Positions 8,495-17,241 of a DNA stretch of 64,000 nt are shown here, in pieces (within the stretch, counting starts at the first letter, position 1; every line of letters begins with the position of its first letter). The DNA comes from Sphingomonas hominis (GTDB lineage: Bacteria; Pseudomonadota; Alphaproteobacteria; Sphingomonadales; Sphingomonadaceae). The stretch lies in NCBI RefSeq assembly GCF_013328205.1, contig NZ_JABULH010000001.1, positions 945,610 through 1,009,609 on the forward strand, written 5' to 3'. The notes beneath the pieces are model-generated. The model was not told where the DNA came from, did not search any database, and worked only from the letters and a program-made list of their open reading frames with translations. The position numbers were made by a program, and so were the translations under genes.

Positions 8495-9823
8495 ATGGCC
8501 GACCTGCTGACCGGACTCGAACCTCCCGCCCCGCCCGATCCGTCGCACGTCGCTGCGCCATTGGCCGATCGCCTGCGCCCGCGTTCGCTCGTCGAGGTGA
8601 TCGGTCAGGAACACCTCACAGCACTCGAAGGCACGATCGGCCGCATGGTGGCGGCAAATCGGCTGTCGTCGATCATCCTGTGGGGACCGCCAGGTACGGG
8701 CAAGACCACGATCGCGCGCCTGCTTGCCGACGCCGTCGGCTTGCGGTTCGCGCCGATCTCCGCCGTCTTCTCGGGCGTCGCCGATCTAAAAAAGGTGTTC
8801 GCCGAGGCACGCGACCACGCGCGCCTGGGCAAGCGCACCCTGCTGTTCGTGGACGAGATCCACCGCTTCAACCGCGCGCAACAGGACGGCTTCCTCCCCT
8901 TTGTCGAGGACGGCACCGTCACGCTCGTGGGGGCGACGACCGAGAACCCGTCGTTCGAGCTCAACGCCGCGCTGCTCAGCCGCGCGCAGGTGCTGATCCT
9001 TCACCGTCTCGGCTCCGCCGCGCTCGAGCAGTTGATCGTGCGTGCCGAAGCAGAGGTCGGCCGCCCGCTCCCGCTCGACGCACCGGCGCGAGATGCATTG
9101 ATCGCCAGTGCGGACGGCGACGGGCGCTTTCTGCTCAATCAGGTCGAAACCTTGTTCTCGGTCGATCTCGCCGCACCGCTCGACCCCGCCGGCCTGTCCG
9201 CGTTCCTGCAACGCCGCGTCGCGGTCTATGACAAGGATCGCGAGGGCCATTACAACCTCATCAGCGCGCTGCACAAATCGATCCGCGGTTCTGACCCCAA
9301 CGCCGCGCTTTACTATCTCGCGCGCATGCTGACCGCGGGTGAGGAGCCGCTCTACCTGCTGCGCCGCCTCACGCGTGCCGCGGTCGAGGATATCGGCCTC
9401 GCCGATCCGCAGGCGCTACAGCAATGCCTGGCCGCGAAGGAAGCGTACAACTTCCTCGGCAGCCCGGAGGGCGAGCTCGCGATCGCGCAAGCGTGCATCT
9501 ATCTCGCGACTGCACCCAAATCCAACGCGGTCTATTCCGCGCAGAAAGCGGCATGGCGCAGCGCGCGCGAGCATGGATCGCTGATGCCGCCGGCGCATAT
9601 CTTGGGAGCGCCGACCAAGCTGATGCGCGACCTCGGCTACGGCAAAGGCTACGCCTACGACCACGATGCCGAGGACGCCTTCTCCGGCGCGAACTACTGG
9701 CCCGAGGGCCTCGCGCCGCAGCAATATTACGCCCCCACCCAGCGCGGCTTCGAGAAGCGCATTGCCGAGCGGCTGGCGTGGTGGAATGAACGTCGCCATG
9801 CCAGCACGCCGTCTCGCGATTAA
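8495..9823 (+). CDS. rarA: Replication-associated recombination protein RarA (MgsA)
   Basis: AAA+ ATPase related to clamp loaders that acts at stalled replication forks, homologous to eukaryotic WRNIP1/Mgs1. It is 442 residues from the ATG at 8495 (MADLLTGLEP); ATGs at 8483 and 8429 are alternatives, the latter lying inside an operator palindrome. Walker A is GPPGTGKTT, Walker B with its following loop is FVDEIHRFNRAQQD, and sensor 1 is GATTENPSFELN. The C-terminal tetramerisation region includes GSDPNAALYYLARML and APKSNAVYSAQKAA. Full family length. The 3' end overlaps the start of the serine hydrolase gene by 38 bases. Confidence 0.95.
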   Translation: MADLLTGLEPPAPPDPSHVAAPLADRLRPRSLVEVIGQEHLTALEGTIGRMVAANRLSSIILWGPPGTGKTTIARLLADAVGLRFAPISAVFSGVADLKKVFAEARDHARLGKRTLLFVDEIHRFNRAQQDGFLPFVEDGTVTLVGATTENPSFELNAALLSRAQVLILHRLGSAALEQLIVRAEAEVGRPLPLDAPARDALIASADGDGRFLLNQVETLFSVDLAAPLDPAGLSAFLQRRVAVYDKDREGHYNLISALHKSIRGSDPNAALYYLARMLTAGEEPLYLLRRLTRAAVEDIGLADPQALQQCLAAKEAYNFLGSPEGELAIAQACIYLATAPKSNAVYSAQKAAWRSAREHGSLMPPAHILGAPTKLMRDLGYGKGYAYDHDAEDAFSGANYWPEGLAPQQYYAPTQRGFEKRIAERLAWWNERRHASTPSRD

Positions 9824-11165
9824 GTCGCTCGCCCTCCTCGCGGCAACGCTCGCGAGCGGCGCGGCTATCGCGCAAACGCCCGCCGCCGCGCCGAACGACC
9901 AACTCTACGCCCGCGCGATCGCGGCCGGCTACAAAGCGGCGATGATCTGCGGCGGCGTGTTCAACGCCGGTCGCAGCCCGGCCGCGATCGAAGCGCTCGA
10001 GCTGCGCGGTATCTACCCCGAATATGCCGCGCTGGCGCCGACGCTCGCTGCCACGGTCGATCGCGCCGCCGCCAGCGTCAGCGTGCCCTTTGCCGCAGAC
10101 CTGCCGCCGCGCCGTGCGACGTGGCGACGCGGCATAGGCTGCGTCCTGACACCGATCGGAGCCGCACCCGCGCCGATCGCCGCCGCCGTCCCGCCCACCA
10201 TCGCGGGCGCTGATCCGCGTCCCTGGCCGCTGGGCGACGCGAACATTGGTCCGGTCCCCTTGCCCGCACTCGCCAACGTGGTCGCGCGCGCCTTCTCCGA
10301 TTACGGCCGCGACAGCCAAACTACGGGCGTCGTCGTGTTGCGGAACGGCAAGATCGTGGCGGAGCGCTACCGCGACGACTTCGGCCCGTTCGTTGCCAAT
10401 CGTACCTGGTCGGTTGCGAAGAGCATCACCGGCACGCTAGTCGGCCGATCGGGCATCAATCCCCAGCGCCGCAGCACCATACCGGAATGGTACAGCAGCG
10501 ATCCGCGCCGCGCGATCACCCTCGACAATCTGCTACGCATGTCGTCGGGCCTGCACAGCGACACCGCCGGCAACCGCACCGATGCGGTCTACTTCGGCGG
10601 CACGGCTGTAACCGAGCAGGCAACCGCATCGCCGCTCGAAGCAAAGCCGGGCACGCGCTTCCGCTACGCCAACAACGACATCCTGCTCGCGATGCGCAGC
10701 CTGCGCGCCTCGCTGGGCGACGCGAAGGCGAGCGTTCTGCCGCAGCGGCTGTTCACCACGCTTGGCATGACGCACACCGTCGCGCAGCGCGACTGGCGGG
10801 GCAATTACATCCTGTCGTCGGACGTCTGGTCGACCGCGCGCGATCTGGCGCGACTGGGTCAGTTTTGGCTCCAGGACGGCGTCTGGCAGGGCAAGCGGCT
10901 GCTGCCCGGCGGCTGGATGCGTTACATGACGATGCCTAGTGGTCCGCAGCCCAATCGTGGTGAGGGCTACGGCGCGACGATGTGGCTGTTTGGCGCCAAA
11001 CAGGGCCTGCCCGCCGGCAGCTACGCCGCGCAGGGAAACCGCGGCCAGTATGTCATGGTGATCCCGTCGGCGAAGCTGGTGGTGGTGCGGCGCGGCGAGG
11101 ATCCGGCGGGCAGCCGCTTCGACATCGCGCGCTTCACCGCCGACGTGCTCGCCGCCTCGCGCTGA
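9786..11165 (+). CDS. Exported class C beta-lactamase-like serine hydrolase
   Basis: Penicillin-binding-protein-fold hydrolase (the beta-lactamase/esterase/D-aminopeptidase group). It is 459 residues from the ATG at 9786; ATG 9798 is an alternative. A signal peptide (LAIKSLALLAATLASGAAIA) precedes Gln-Thr-Pro. An N-terminal region of about 100 residues with MICGGVFNAGRSPAAIEALE and a later GIGCVLTP precedes the catalytic fold; its two cysteines could pair. The nucleophile motif S-x-x-K is S209-V-A-K212, and the Tyr-Ala-Asn motif lies in RFRYANNDILLAM. The substrate is unknown; a true beta-lactamase activity is not implied. The 5' end overlaps rarA, so it is probably co-transcribed with it. 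Confidence 0.85.
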   Translation: MNVAMPARRLAIKSLALLAATLASGAAIAQTPAAAPNDQLYARAIAAGYKAAMICGGVFNAGRSPAAIEALELRGIYPEYAALAPTLAATVDRAAASVSVPFAADLPPRRATWRRGIGCVLTPIGAAPAPIAAAVPPTIAGADPRPWPLGDANIGPVPLPALANVVARAFSDYGRDSQTTGVVVLRNGKIVAERYRDDFGPFVANRTWSVAKSITGTLVGRSGINPQRRSTIPEWYSSDPRRAITLDNLLRMSSGLHSDTAGNRTDAVYFGGTAVTEQATASPLEAKPGTRFRYANNDILLAMRSLRASLGDAKASVLPQRLFTTLGMTHTVAQRDWRGNYILSSDVWSTARDLARLGQFWLQDGVWQGKRLLPGGWMRYMTMPSGPQPNRGEGYGATMWLFGAKQGLPAGSYAAQGNRGQYVMVIPSAKLVVVRRGEDPAGSRFDIARFTADVLAASR

Positions 11166-11175
11166 CCGCCGCCGG

Positions 11176-12051
11176 GTGAGCACGCGCGAACGGTTCCGCC
11201 ACTTCGCCGGAATCGACTGGTCGGGAGCGGTCGGTGCGCGGCAACGGGGTATCCGCGTCGCGCTGTGCCACGCGGGCGATGCCGCACCCATTCTCGTCCG
11301 CGCCGATCATATCTGGTCGCGCGAGGACGTACTCGCCTGGCTGACCGACGATCTACCGGCGGATACGCTCGTCGGCCTCGATCTCGGCGCATCGCTGCCG
11401 TTCCTCGATCAAGGCAGCTATTTTCCCGGCTGGTCGCGGAGCCCACCCAATGCGCGCGCGCTCTGGACGCTGGTGGACGAGATCTGCGCCGACGATCCGC
11501 ACCTCGCCGCAACCAGCTTCGTCGACCATCCGCAGGCATCGCGGCACTTTCGCCGTCACGGCGGTCGGGTCGGCGACCTGTTCCCTCCGGGCCGCGGGCG
11601 CTGGCGCCTCGCCGAGCACGCGCAGGCGGCGCTCGGGCTCAGTCCCGTCAGCAACCTCAACCTCGTCGGGGCGGCGCAGGTCGGCAAGTCGAGCCTGACC
11701 GGCATGCGAATGCTTCATCGGCTCGCCGGGCGCGTGCCGGTCTGGCCGTTCGACCCCGATCCCGGTCACGGCAGCCTCCTGCTCGAAATTTACACGAGCC
11801 TGGCGGCACGAGAAGCGGGCGTCCGCGCGGGACGCAGCAAATTACGCGACGTCGATGCCCTCAACGCCGCGCTCGCCGGTCTCGGCAGCGCGCCCGTCGC
11901 CGGTGCCGGTGCCATCGACGATCACGCAAGTGACGCGCTGCTCGCCGCCGCCTGGCTCCGCGTCGCTGCCACTCGTCCTGGACTGTGGCACCCGTCCGCG
12001 CTCACGCCCGAGGTCGCGCGCATCGAAGGCTGGACCTTCGGCGTGCCCTGA
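11176..12051 (+). CDS. DUF429-like conserved hypothetical protein
   Basis: A 291-residue cytosolic protein starting at GTG 11176, eleven bases after the serine hydrolase. The N-terminus contains FAGIDWSGAVGA, the first strand of an RNase H-like fold as seen in the DUF429 group. VGLDLGASLPF and a C-terminal IDDHASDALLAAAWLR supply further acidic residues in the places expected for such a fold. I infer a ribonuclease H-like, possibly nucleolytic or ATP-binding, domain but cannot assign a reaction. NLVGAAQVGKSSLTGMRML resembles a P-loop only superficially. The next feature on the same strand is a tRNA gene. Confidence 0.55.
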   Translation: MSTRERFRHFAGIDWSGAVGARQRGIRVALCHAGDAAPILVRADHIWSREDVLAWLTDDLPADTLVGLDLGASLPFLDQGSYFPGWSRSPPNARALWTLVDEICADDPHLAATSFVDHPQASRHFRRHGGRVGDLFPPGRGRWRLAEHAQAALGLSPVSNLNLVGAAQVGKSSLTGMRMLHRLAGRVPVWPFDPDPGHGSLLLEIYTSLAAREAGVRAGRSKLRDVDALNAALAGLGSAPVAGAGAIDDHASDALLAAAWLRVAATRPGLWHPSALTPEVARIEGWTFGVP

Positions 12052-12101
12052 AAGGGGCTGGACGCGCGCGCGCCACTGTCGCATGGCGCGATCGATGACG
12101 C

Positions 12102-12177
12102 GCCGGTTTAGCTCAGCTGGTAGAGCAGCGGTTTTGTAAACCGAAGGTCGCGGGTTCGATTCCTGCAACCGGCACCA
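12102..12177 (+). tRNA. tRNA-Thr (anticodon TGT)
   Basis: A complete 76-nt cloverleaf: acceptor stem GCCGGTT/AACCGGC, D-arm GCTCAGCTGGTAGAGC, anticodon loop TTTGTAA giving TGT (threonine), T-arm with GGTTCGATTCC, discriminator A and an encoded CCA at the 3' end. It decodes ACA and probably other ACN codons by wobble. It stands alone between the DUF429-like and EEP genes. No integrase or duplicated 3' end was seen nearby, so there is no sign of its use as an attachment site. Confidence 0.97.
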
Positions 12178-12241
12178 TCCGCTTCATCGCGTTGCGCTCG
12201 CCCGTGCAACCGGGACCGCGACCGATCGTTTCGGCGATATA

Positions 12242-12940
12242 ATGAAGATCAAGGTCGCGAGCTACAACATGCGCAAGGGGATCGGCACCGATCGCCGGCG
12301 CGATCCACAGCGTATTCTCGACGTGCTCTCGGAAATCGACGCCGACGTCGTCGCCTTGCAGGAGGCGGATCGCCGCTTCGGCACGCGGGCCGCGGTCATC
12401 ACCCCGCATCTGTTGGAAGAACACGGCGGCTGGAAAGCGGTCGGCTTCGGCGTGCGCGCGCTCAGCCTCGGATGGCACGGCAACGCGCTGCTGGTACGCC
12501 GTTCGGCGACGATCGACGATTGTGAGGTGCTTCACTTGCCCGCGCTCGAACCGCGCGGCGCGGTGATGGCGGACGTGACGGTGGCCGGCGGCACGGTGCG
12601 CGTGATCGGCATGCATCTCGACCTGTCGGGCCTGTGGCGCCGGCGACAGGCACACGCGATCCTGACCCACGTCGCCTCCAGCGCGCGGCAGCATCCGACC
12701 GTGATGATGGGCGACCTGAACGAGTGGAGCCGCATGTCGGGGTGCCTGCGAGACTTCGGGCAGCGGTTTGCCTTCGCCGACACCGGCCCCAGTTTCCACG
12801 CGCGCCGCCCGGTCGCGCGGCTCGACCGGATCATGGCGTCGCGTGAGCTGCGCGTCACCGCGTGCGGTGTTCACGCCAGTGCCGCCGCGCGCAAGGCGTC
12901 CGACCACCTGCCGATCTGGGCCGAGATCGTGTCGGCGTGA
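12242..12940 (+). CDS. Endonuclease/exonuclease/phosphatase-fold hydrolase
   Basis: A 232-residue metal-dependent phosphodiesterase of the EEP (DNase I-like) superfamily. MKIKVASYNMRKG carries the first conserved Asn, ADVVALQEAD the metal-binding Glu, VIGMHLDL a conserved His, VMMGDLNEW the Asp-x-Asn pair, and ARLDRIMAS with KASDHLPIWAEI the final Asp-His pair. All catalytic positions appear present. No signal peptide is seen, so it is probably cytosolic. The substrate is unknown: members hydrolyse nucleic acids, phosphoinositides or sphingomyelin. The stop overlaps the GTG of the patatin gene by four bases, so the two are coupled. Confidence 0.85.
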   Translation: MKIKVASYNMRKGIGTDRRRDPQRILDVLSEIDADVVALQEADRRFGTRAAVITPHLLEEHGGWKAVGFGVRALSLGWHGNALLVRRSATIDDCEVLHLPALEPRGAVMADVTVAGGTVRVIGMHLDLSGLWRRRQAHAILTHVASSARQHPTVMMGDLNEWSRMSGCLRDFGQRFAFADTGPSFHARRPVARLDRIMASRELRVTACGVHASAAARKASDHLPIWAEIVSA

Positions 12941-15252
12941 GTGACGGTGCGCCACCGCCGCGCCCACGCGACAAGGAGCTGCGGCTGGCGCTCATCTGCT
13001 ACGGCGGGATCAGCCTGGCGGTCTACATGCACGGCATCACCAAGGAGGTGTGGCACCTGGCGCGCGCCAGCCGCGCGCATCATGACGGCGACGGCGCGCT
13101 CACCGGCTCGGCGCGCGTCTACGCCGACATGCTGGCCGAAATGCAGCAGGCCGCCGGCGTCACGCTGCGCATCCTGCCTGACATCGTCGCCGGCGCGAGC
13201 GCGGGCGGGATCAACGGCATCTTCCTGGCGCAGGCGATCGCCGCCGGCCAGTCGCTTGACCCGCTGACCGATCTCTGGCTCGACGGTGCCGACGTAGAGC
13301 GATTAACCGATGCCGACGCCGCCCCCGCCTCACGCTTCTCCAAGGTCTGGGCGCTGCCGATCGCCTGGATGGCCGCCGGGCGCAGCGCCGAACAGCTCGA
13401 CGAACTGGACGAGCCGACGCGCGAGGAGGTGCGCGCCAAGCTGTCGCACTTCATCCGCTCGCGCTGGTTCGAGCCGCCCTTCTCGGGCGCGGGCTTCACC
13501 GACATGCTGTTGGACGCGTTCGAGGCAATGGCCGCGGCGCCGCGCGAGGCCCGTCTCCTGCCACCGGGCCAGCCGCTCGACCTGTTCGTCACCGTGACCG
13601 ACTTCACCGGCCACCCCGAACGCCTGCAACTCCATTCTCCACCAGAGGTCACCGAGACCGAGCACCGCCTCATCTTTCCTTTCACCGATGACGGTGAGGT
13701 TTGTGAAACGTTGGCCGACCCAGCCGAACTGACCTTTGCCGCGCGCGCGACCTCAAGCTTCCCCGGTGCCTTTCCCCCGCTCACCGTGGCCGAACTCGAC
13801 AAGGTGCTGGCCGCACGCGGTGCCGATTGGCCGGGTCGCGACGACTTTCTGCGCCGCGTGCTCCCGCGCCAATCCGCCGCCAACACGATCGACAAGACCG
13901 CGTTGATCGACGGTTCGGTGCTCGCCAATGCACCCTTCCGCCCGGCAATCGACGCGCTTCGCAATCGTCCCGCGCGGCGCGAGATCGACCGCCGCTTCGT
14001 CTACATCGACCCCTCGCCAGGCACCAAGTTCCGCCTGTCGGGTGCCAGCGACGGTGTGCCCGGCTTCTTTCAAACGATCCTAGGCGCGATCAGCGAGCTG
14101 CCGCGCCAACAACCGATCCGCGACAATCTCGAAGCACTCGCCGAGCGCTCGCGCCGGATCGAGCGAATGCGCGCGATCCTCGATGCGATCCGCCCCGACG
14201 TCGAACGCGAGATCGAGCAACTGTTCGGCCGCACCTTCTTCCTCGATCGCCCGACCGTTTCGCGCCTCGTGGCTTGGCGCAGGCGCGCGCAGACCGCCGC
14301 TGCGGAGCGCGCGGGCTTCTCCTACGCCGGCTACGGACACCTCAAGACTGCGAACGTTGTCGAACACATCGTCACGCTGCTCCACGCGGTCGGCGGTGGC
14401 TCCGGCGCGCAACGCTGGAGCAACACGCGGGTACGGATCGATCAAGCGCTCGCCGCGCGCGGCGTTACTGACAATGCGGTGTTCACCGGCGACGGCAGCG
14501 ACGCCACGATCGCCTTCTTGCGCACCTTTGACCTCGAATTTCGCGTCCGCCGCCTGCGCCTGCTCGCACGCCGCATCGGGGAGGCGGAGAGTGAAGCGGG
14601 GGCGGAGACGCTCGAACCACTGCGTCACGCCGTGTACGACTCGCTCGGCGCGTACATCGACGTGCGACGCCCCGAGGCGCACCGCGCGCTTCGCCATGCA
14701 GTCCGCACACTGCGCGACGATGCCGAACCGCTGCTCGACGCGCTCGGCACCTCGCTCGATCTGACTGGGCTCGACGCGCAGACCGACGCCCGCATCGCCG
14801 CCGCCCTGGCCGAGCTGCCGCGCGAGTGGCGGCGCGCGATGCTGCTCAACTATCTCGGCTTCCCCTACATCGATGTTGCCACGCTGCCGCTGCTCCAGGG
14901 TGAAGGCACCGACGAGTACGACCCGATTCGGGTTGACCGCATCTCACCCGACGACGCGCGCGCGATCCGCAGCGGCGGCGCGGAGGCGACGCTGAAGGGC
15001 ATCCAGTACAACAGCTTCGGTGCGTTCTTCAGCCACGCCTACCGCGAGAACGACTATCTCTGGGGTCGTCTGCACGGCGCCGAGCGGATGATCGACATCG
15101 CCGTATCCACCCTGTCCGCCCCCAGCCGGTTACGCGCCGGCCGCGTCGCCGCGATCAAGCGCGCCGCCTTTCTCGCGATCCTCGACGAAGAGGAACCCCG
15201 GCTCGCCGCCATTCCCGCGCTGGTCGCAACGTTGCGCCACGAACTCGGCTGA
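12937..15252 (+). CDS. Large patatin-like phospholipase (DUF3376-type)
   Basis: A 771-residue protein starting at GTG 12937, inside the GTGA overlap with the EEP gene. The patatin domain covers about residues 15-345. LALICYGGISLAVYMHG stands for the oxyanion region, GASAGG (86-91) holds the Ser88 nucleophile, and D325-G-S supplies the dyad Asp. The remaining 430 residues are a family-specific C-terminal region of the kind described for bacterial patatin-related proteins (TIGR03607/DUF3376 type). Activity as a lipid acyl hydrolase is inferred. No secretion signal is seen. Its coupling to an EEP hydrolase suggests a shared lipid substrate. Confidence 0.88.
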   Translation: MSDGAPPPRPRDKELRLALICYGGISLAVYMHGITKEVWHLARASRAHHDGDGALTGSARVYADMLAEMQQAAGVTLRILPDIVAGASAGGINGIFLAQAIAAGQSLDPLTDLWLDGADVERLTDADAAPASRFSKVWALPIAWMAAGRSAEQLDELDEPTREEVRAKLSHFIRSRWFEPPFSGAGFTDMLLDAFEAMAAAPREARLLPPGQPLDLFVTVTDFTGHPERLQLHSPPEVTETEHRLIFPFTDDGEVCETLADPAELTFAARATSSFPGAFPPLTVAELDKVLAARGADWPGRDDFLRRVLPRQSAANTIDKTALIDGSVLANAPFRPAIDALRNRPARREIDRRFVYIDPSPGTKFRLSGASDGVPGFFQTILGAISELPRQQPIRDNLEALAERSRRIERMRAILDAIRPDVEREIEQLFGRTFFLDRPTVSRLVAWRRRAQTAAAERAGFSYAGYGHLKTANVVEHIVTLLHAVGGGSGAQRWSNTRVRIDQALAARGVTDNAVFTGDGSDATIAFLRTFDLEFRVRRLRLLARRIGEAESEAGAETLEPLRHAVYDSLGAYIDVRRPEAHRALRHAVRTLRDDAEPLLDALGTSLDLTGLDAQTDARIAAALAELPREWRRAMLLNYLGFPYIDVATLPLLQGEGTDEYDPIRVDRISPDDARAIRSGGAEATLKGIQYNSFGAFFSHAYRENDYLWGRLHGAERMIDIAVSTLSAPSRLRAGRVAAIKRAAFLAILDEEEPRLAAIPALVATLRHELG

Positions 15253-15293
15253 AGGCTGGCCAAAGCTGCCCGCCCGCGATAGCGTCGACGGCG

Positions 15294-15632
15294 ATGCAGT
15301 TCCTGAAGATCCTGTTCTGGTGCCTGCTGGCGTTCATCGCCGCGGTGTTCACCTTTGGCAATTGGACCACGGTGTCGATCCAGCTGTTCGGCGGCCTGGT
15401 GATGGAGATCAACCTTCCGCTGCTGCTGCTGCTCACTTTTCTGATCGGGTTTGTCCCGACGCTGATCTACCAGCATGTGGTCCGCTGGCGGCTGCGCCAG
15501 CGCCTCGCCGCGGCCGAGCGGGCGCTCGCCAGCACCCGCTCGATCAGCGAGGCGGCGCTGCCCGACGTCGCGCCCACCCCCTTGCCGCCTGCCCCGTCGC
15601 CTGCCTCCTCGCCCATCCCAGAGACGATCTGA
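15294..15632 (+). CDS. LapA-domain (DUF1049) inner-membrane protein
   Basis: A 112-residue membrane protein with two hydrophobic segments, ILFWCLLAFIAAVFTFGNW and LPLLLLLTFLIGFVPTLIYQ, separated by the NWTTVSIQLFGG loop typical of the LapA/YciS family. A basic helix and a Pro/Ala-rich tail follow. E. coli LapA works with LapB in controlling LpxC and lipopolysaccharide synthesis; the same role here is inferred from the domain only, and no lapB is next to it. It is the first gene of the pyrF-trp cluster, and its stop overlaps the pyrF start (TGATG). Confidence 0.85.
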   Translation: MQFLKILFWCLLAFIAAVFTFGNWTTVSIQLFGGLVMEINLPLLLLLTFLIGFVPTLIYQHVVRWRLRQRLAAAERALASTRSISEAALPDVAPTPLPPAPSPASSPIPETI

Positions 15633-16306
15633 TGTCCAACCGTATCTTCGTTGCGCTCGACACGCCCGACCTCGATCGCGCCCGCGTGCTGGCGCAAAAG
15701 GTCCGCCACCACGTCGGCGGCGTGAAGCTGGGCCTGGAGTTCTTCTGCGCCAACGGCCCTGCCGGCATCCGCGCGGTGGAGGAGATCGGCCTGCCCGTCT
15801 TCCTCGACCTCAAGCTGCACGACATCCCCAACACGGTTGCCAAGGCCGTGCAGTCGCTCGCGCCGCTCGCCCCTGCGGTGCTGACGGTTCACGCCAGCGG
15901 TGGCCGCGCGATGCTGGAAGATGCCAAGGCCGCCGCTCACCCGAACACGCGCGTGGTCGCGGTGACGATGCTGACCAGCCTCGACGACGACGATTTGGCG
16001 GCGACCGGCGTCACCGGTACCGCGCACGACCATGTTCTGCGCCTCGCCGATCTCGCGCGCGACGCCGGGCTCGACGGCATCGTCTGCTCGGGCGCCGAGG
16101 TGAAGGCCGCGCATCACGCCTGGCCCAAGGGGTATTTCGTCGTCCCCGGCGTCCGGCCGGTGGAGGGCGCGATTGGCGACCAGAAGCGCGTCGTCACCCC
16201 GCGCCGCGCGCTCGACGACGGCGCATCGATGCTAGTCATCGGCCGCCCCATCACCCAGGCCGCCGACCCCGATGCGGCCGCCCGCGCGATCGCCGCAACG
16301 CTCTGA
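15632..16306 (+). CDS. pyrF: Orotidine 5'-phosphate decarboxylase
   Basis: Last step of UMP synthesis, decarboxylation of OMP. It is 224 residues, a single TIM barrel. The catalytic network D59-x-K61-x2-D64 lies in FLDLKLHDIPNTV. LTVHASGG, VVPGVRP and the phosphate-binding VIGRPIT segment complete the active site. The start is fixed by the one-base overlap with lapA. The location between lapA and the trp genes is common in Alphaproteobacteria. Confidence 0.96.
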   Translation: MSNRIFVALDTPDLDRARVLAQKVRHHVGGVKLGLEFFCANGPAGIRAVEEIGLPVFLDLKLHDIPNTVAKAVQSLAPLAPAVLTVHASGGRAMLEDAKAAAHPNTRVVAVTMLTSLDDDDLAATGVTGTAHDHVLRLADLARDAGLDGIVCSGAEVKAAHHAWPKGYFVVPGVRPVEGAIGDQKRVVTPRRALDDGASMLVIGRPITQAADPDAAARAIAATL

Positions 16307-16320
16307 TCGGCGACACGGCC

Positions 16321-16551
16321 ATGCAGGACGACGCTAGAGCGCTGGTCGATGCGGTTCGCGCCTCGGCCAAGCGCCACAATCTGACCTGGGACGCGCTCGT
16401 CCCCGACCGCTTCACCGTCAACGCCGCGGCGGAGGAGGCGGAAGAGGCCGCCTACCTTGAGATGGCGCAGGCGAAACGCGCGCTGCGCGACCACATCTGC
16501 GCCACCTACGGCATCTCGATAAGCGAACTCGCCAGCCTCGCCATGCCGTGA
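16321..16551 (+). CDS. Small conserved hypothetical protein between pyrF and trpF
   Basis: A 76-residue acidic helical protein starting at ATG 16321, 14 bases after pyrF. The sequence contains AVRASAKRHNLTWDALVPDR and AAAEEAEEAAYLEMAQAKRA and ends in YGISISELASLAMP. No signal, membrane segment or known motif is seen. It is on the same strand and closely spaced between two metabolic genes, so it is probably translated as part of the operon. Function unknown. Confidence 0.6.
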   Translation: MQDDARALVDAVRASAKRHNLTWDALVPDRFTVNAAAEEAEEAAYLEMAQAKRALRDHICATYGISISELASLAMP

Positions 16552-16565
16552 TTGCCGCACCGAGC

Positions 16566-16595
16566 TTGGCCTCGCACATGCTCGGCTGCTAGGGC
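16566..16595 (+). promoter_or_regulatory. Candidate internal promoter for trpFBA
   Basis: TTGGCC at 16566-16571 is followed by GCTAGGGC at 16588-16595, reminiscent of the alphaproteobacterial housekeeping pattern TTG plus GCTAnaWC. It lies just upstream of trpF and could let trp and accD genes be expressed apart from pyrF. No leader peptide rich in Trp codons was found. Low confidence. Confidence 0.35.
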
Positions 16596-16602
16596 GCGCA
16601 TT

Positions 16603-17241
16603 ATGCCCGTTTCCGCCAAGATCTGCGGTCTCTCGACCACCGCCACGCTCGATGCCGCACTCGCAAGCGGCGCGAGCCATGTCGGCTTCGTCTTCTTTCC
16701 GCCATCGCCGCGCAACATGTCGTTCGATCAGGCGGCGGCGCTCGCCGCGCGCGTTCCCGACCATGTCGCGCGCGTCGGCGTGTTCGTCGATCCCGATGAC
16801 CAGACGATTGCTCGCGCGGCGCAGGCTGCGCGCTTGTCCGCGATCCAGCTCCATCGGACCGCACCCGATCGTGTCGCGCACCTGCGTCGATCCGCCGGCC
16901 TCGAAACCTGGGCCGCGATCGCGATCAAGGTCCGCGGCGACCTCGACCAGGCGCGTGAATACGTCGGTGCGGCCGACCGCCTGCTGTTCGATGCCAAGAC
17001 TCCCGCTGACGCCGCGCTGCCCGGCGGCATGGGCGTCCGCTTCGACTGGTCGCTGATGAACGGCTTTCGCCCGCCGCTGCCCTGGGCGCTCTCGGGCGGG
17101 TTGGATGCTGCCAACGTTGCCGAAGCGGTTGAGCGCACCGGCGCCACGCTGGTCGACACCTCGTCGGGGGTCGAGGACGCGCCCGGCGTCAAGAGCGTGG
17201 ACAAGATCGCCGCCTTCCTTCAATCGGTCCGCCAGCTATGA
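16603..17241 (+). CDS. trpF: Phosphoribosylanthranilate isomerase
   Basis: Third step of tryptophan synthesis from chorismate: Amadori rearrangement of phosphoribosylanthranilate. It is 212 residues from the ATG at 16603 ([12 protein letters not shown]), which begins at the conserved KICGL strand holding the catalytic Cys. The catalytic Asp lies in LLFDAKTP, and the phosphate-binding motifs are [15 protein letters not shown] and [14 protein letters not shown]. The four-base ATGA overlap with trpB indicates coupling. Confidence 0.95.
   Translation: MPVSAKICGLSTTATLDAALASGASHVGFVFFPPSPRNMSFDQAAALAARVPDHVARVGVFVDPDDQTIARAAQAARLSAIQLHRTAPDRVAHLRRSAGLETWAAIAIKVRGDLDQAREYVGAADRLLFDAKTPADAALPGGMGVRFDWSLMNGFRPPLPWALSGGLDAANVAEAVERTGATLVDTSSGVEDAPGVKSVDKIAAFLQSVRQL

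Noticed and set aside
12102-12177. tRNA-Thr as an integration site of an island
   Set aside because: No integrase, no direct repeat of the tRNA 3' end and no composition shift were seen on either side.
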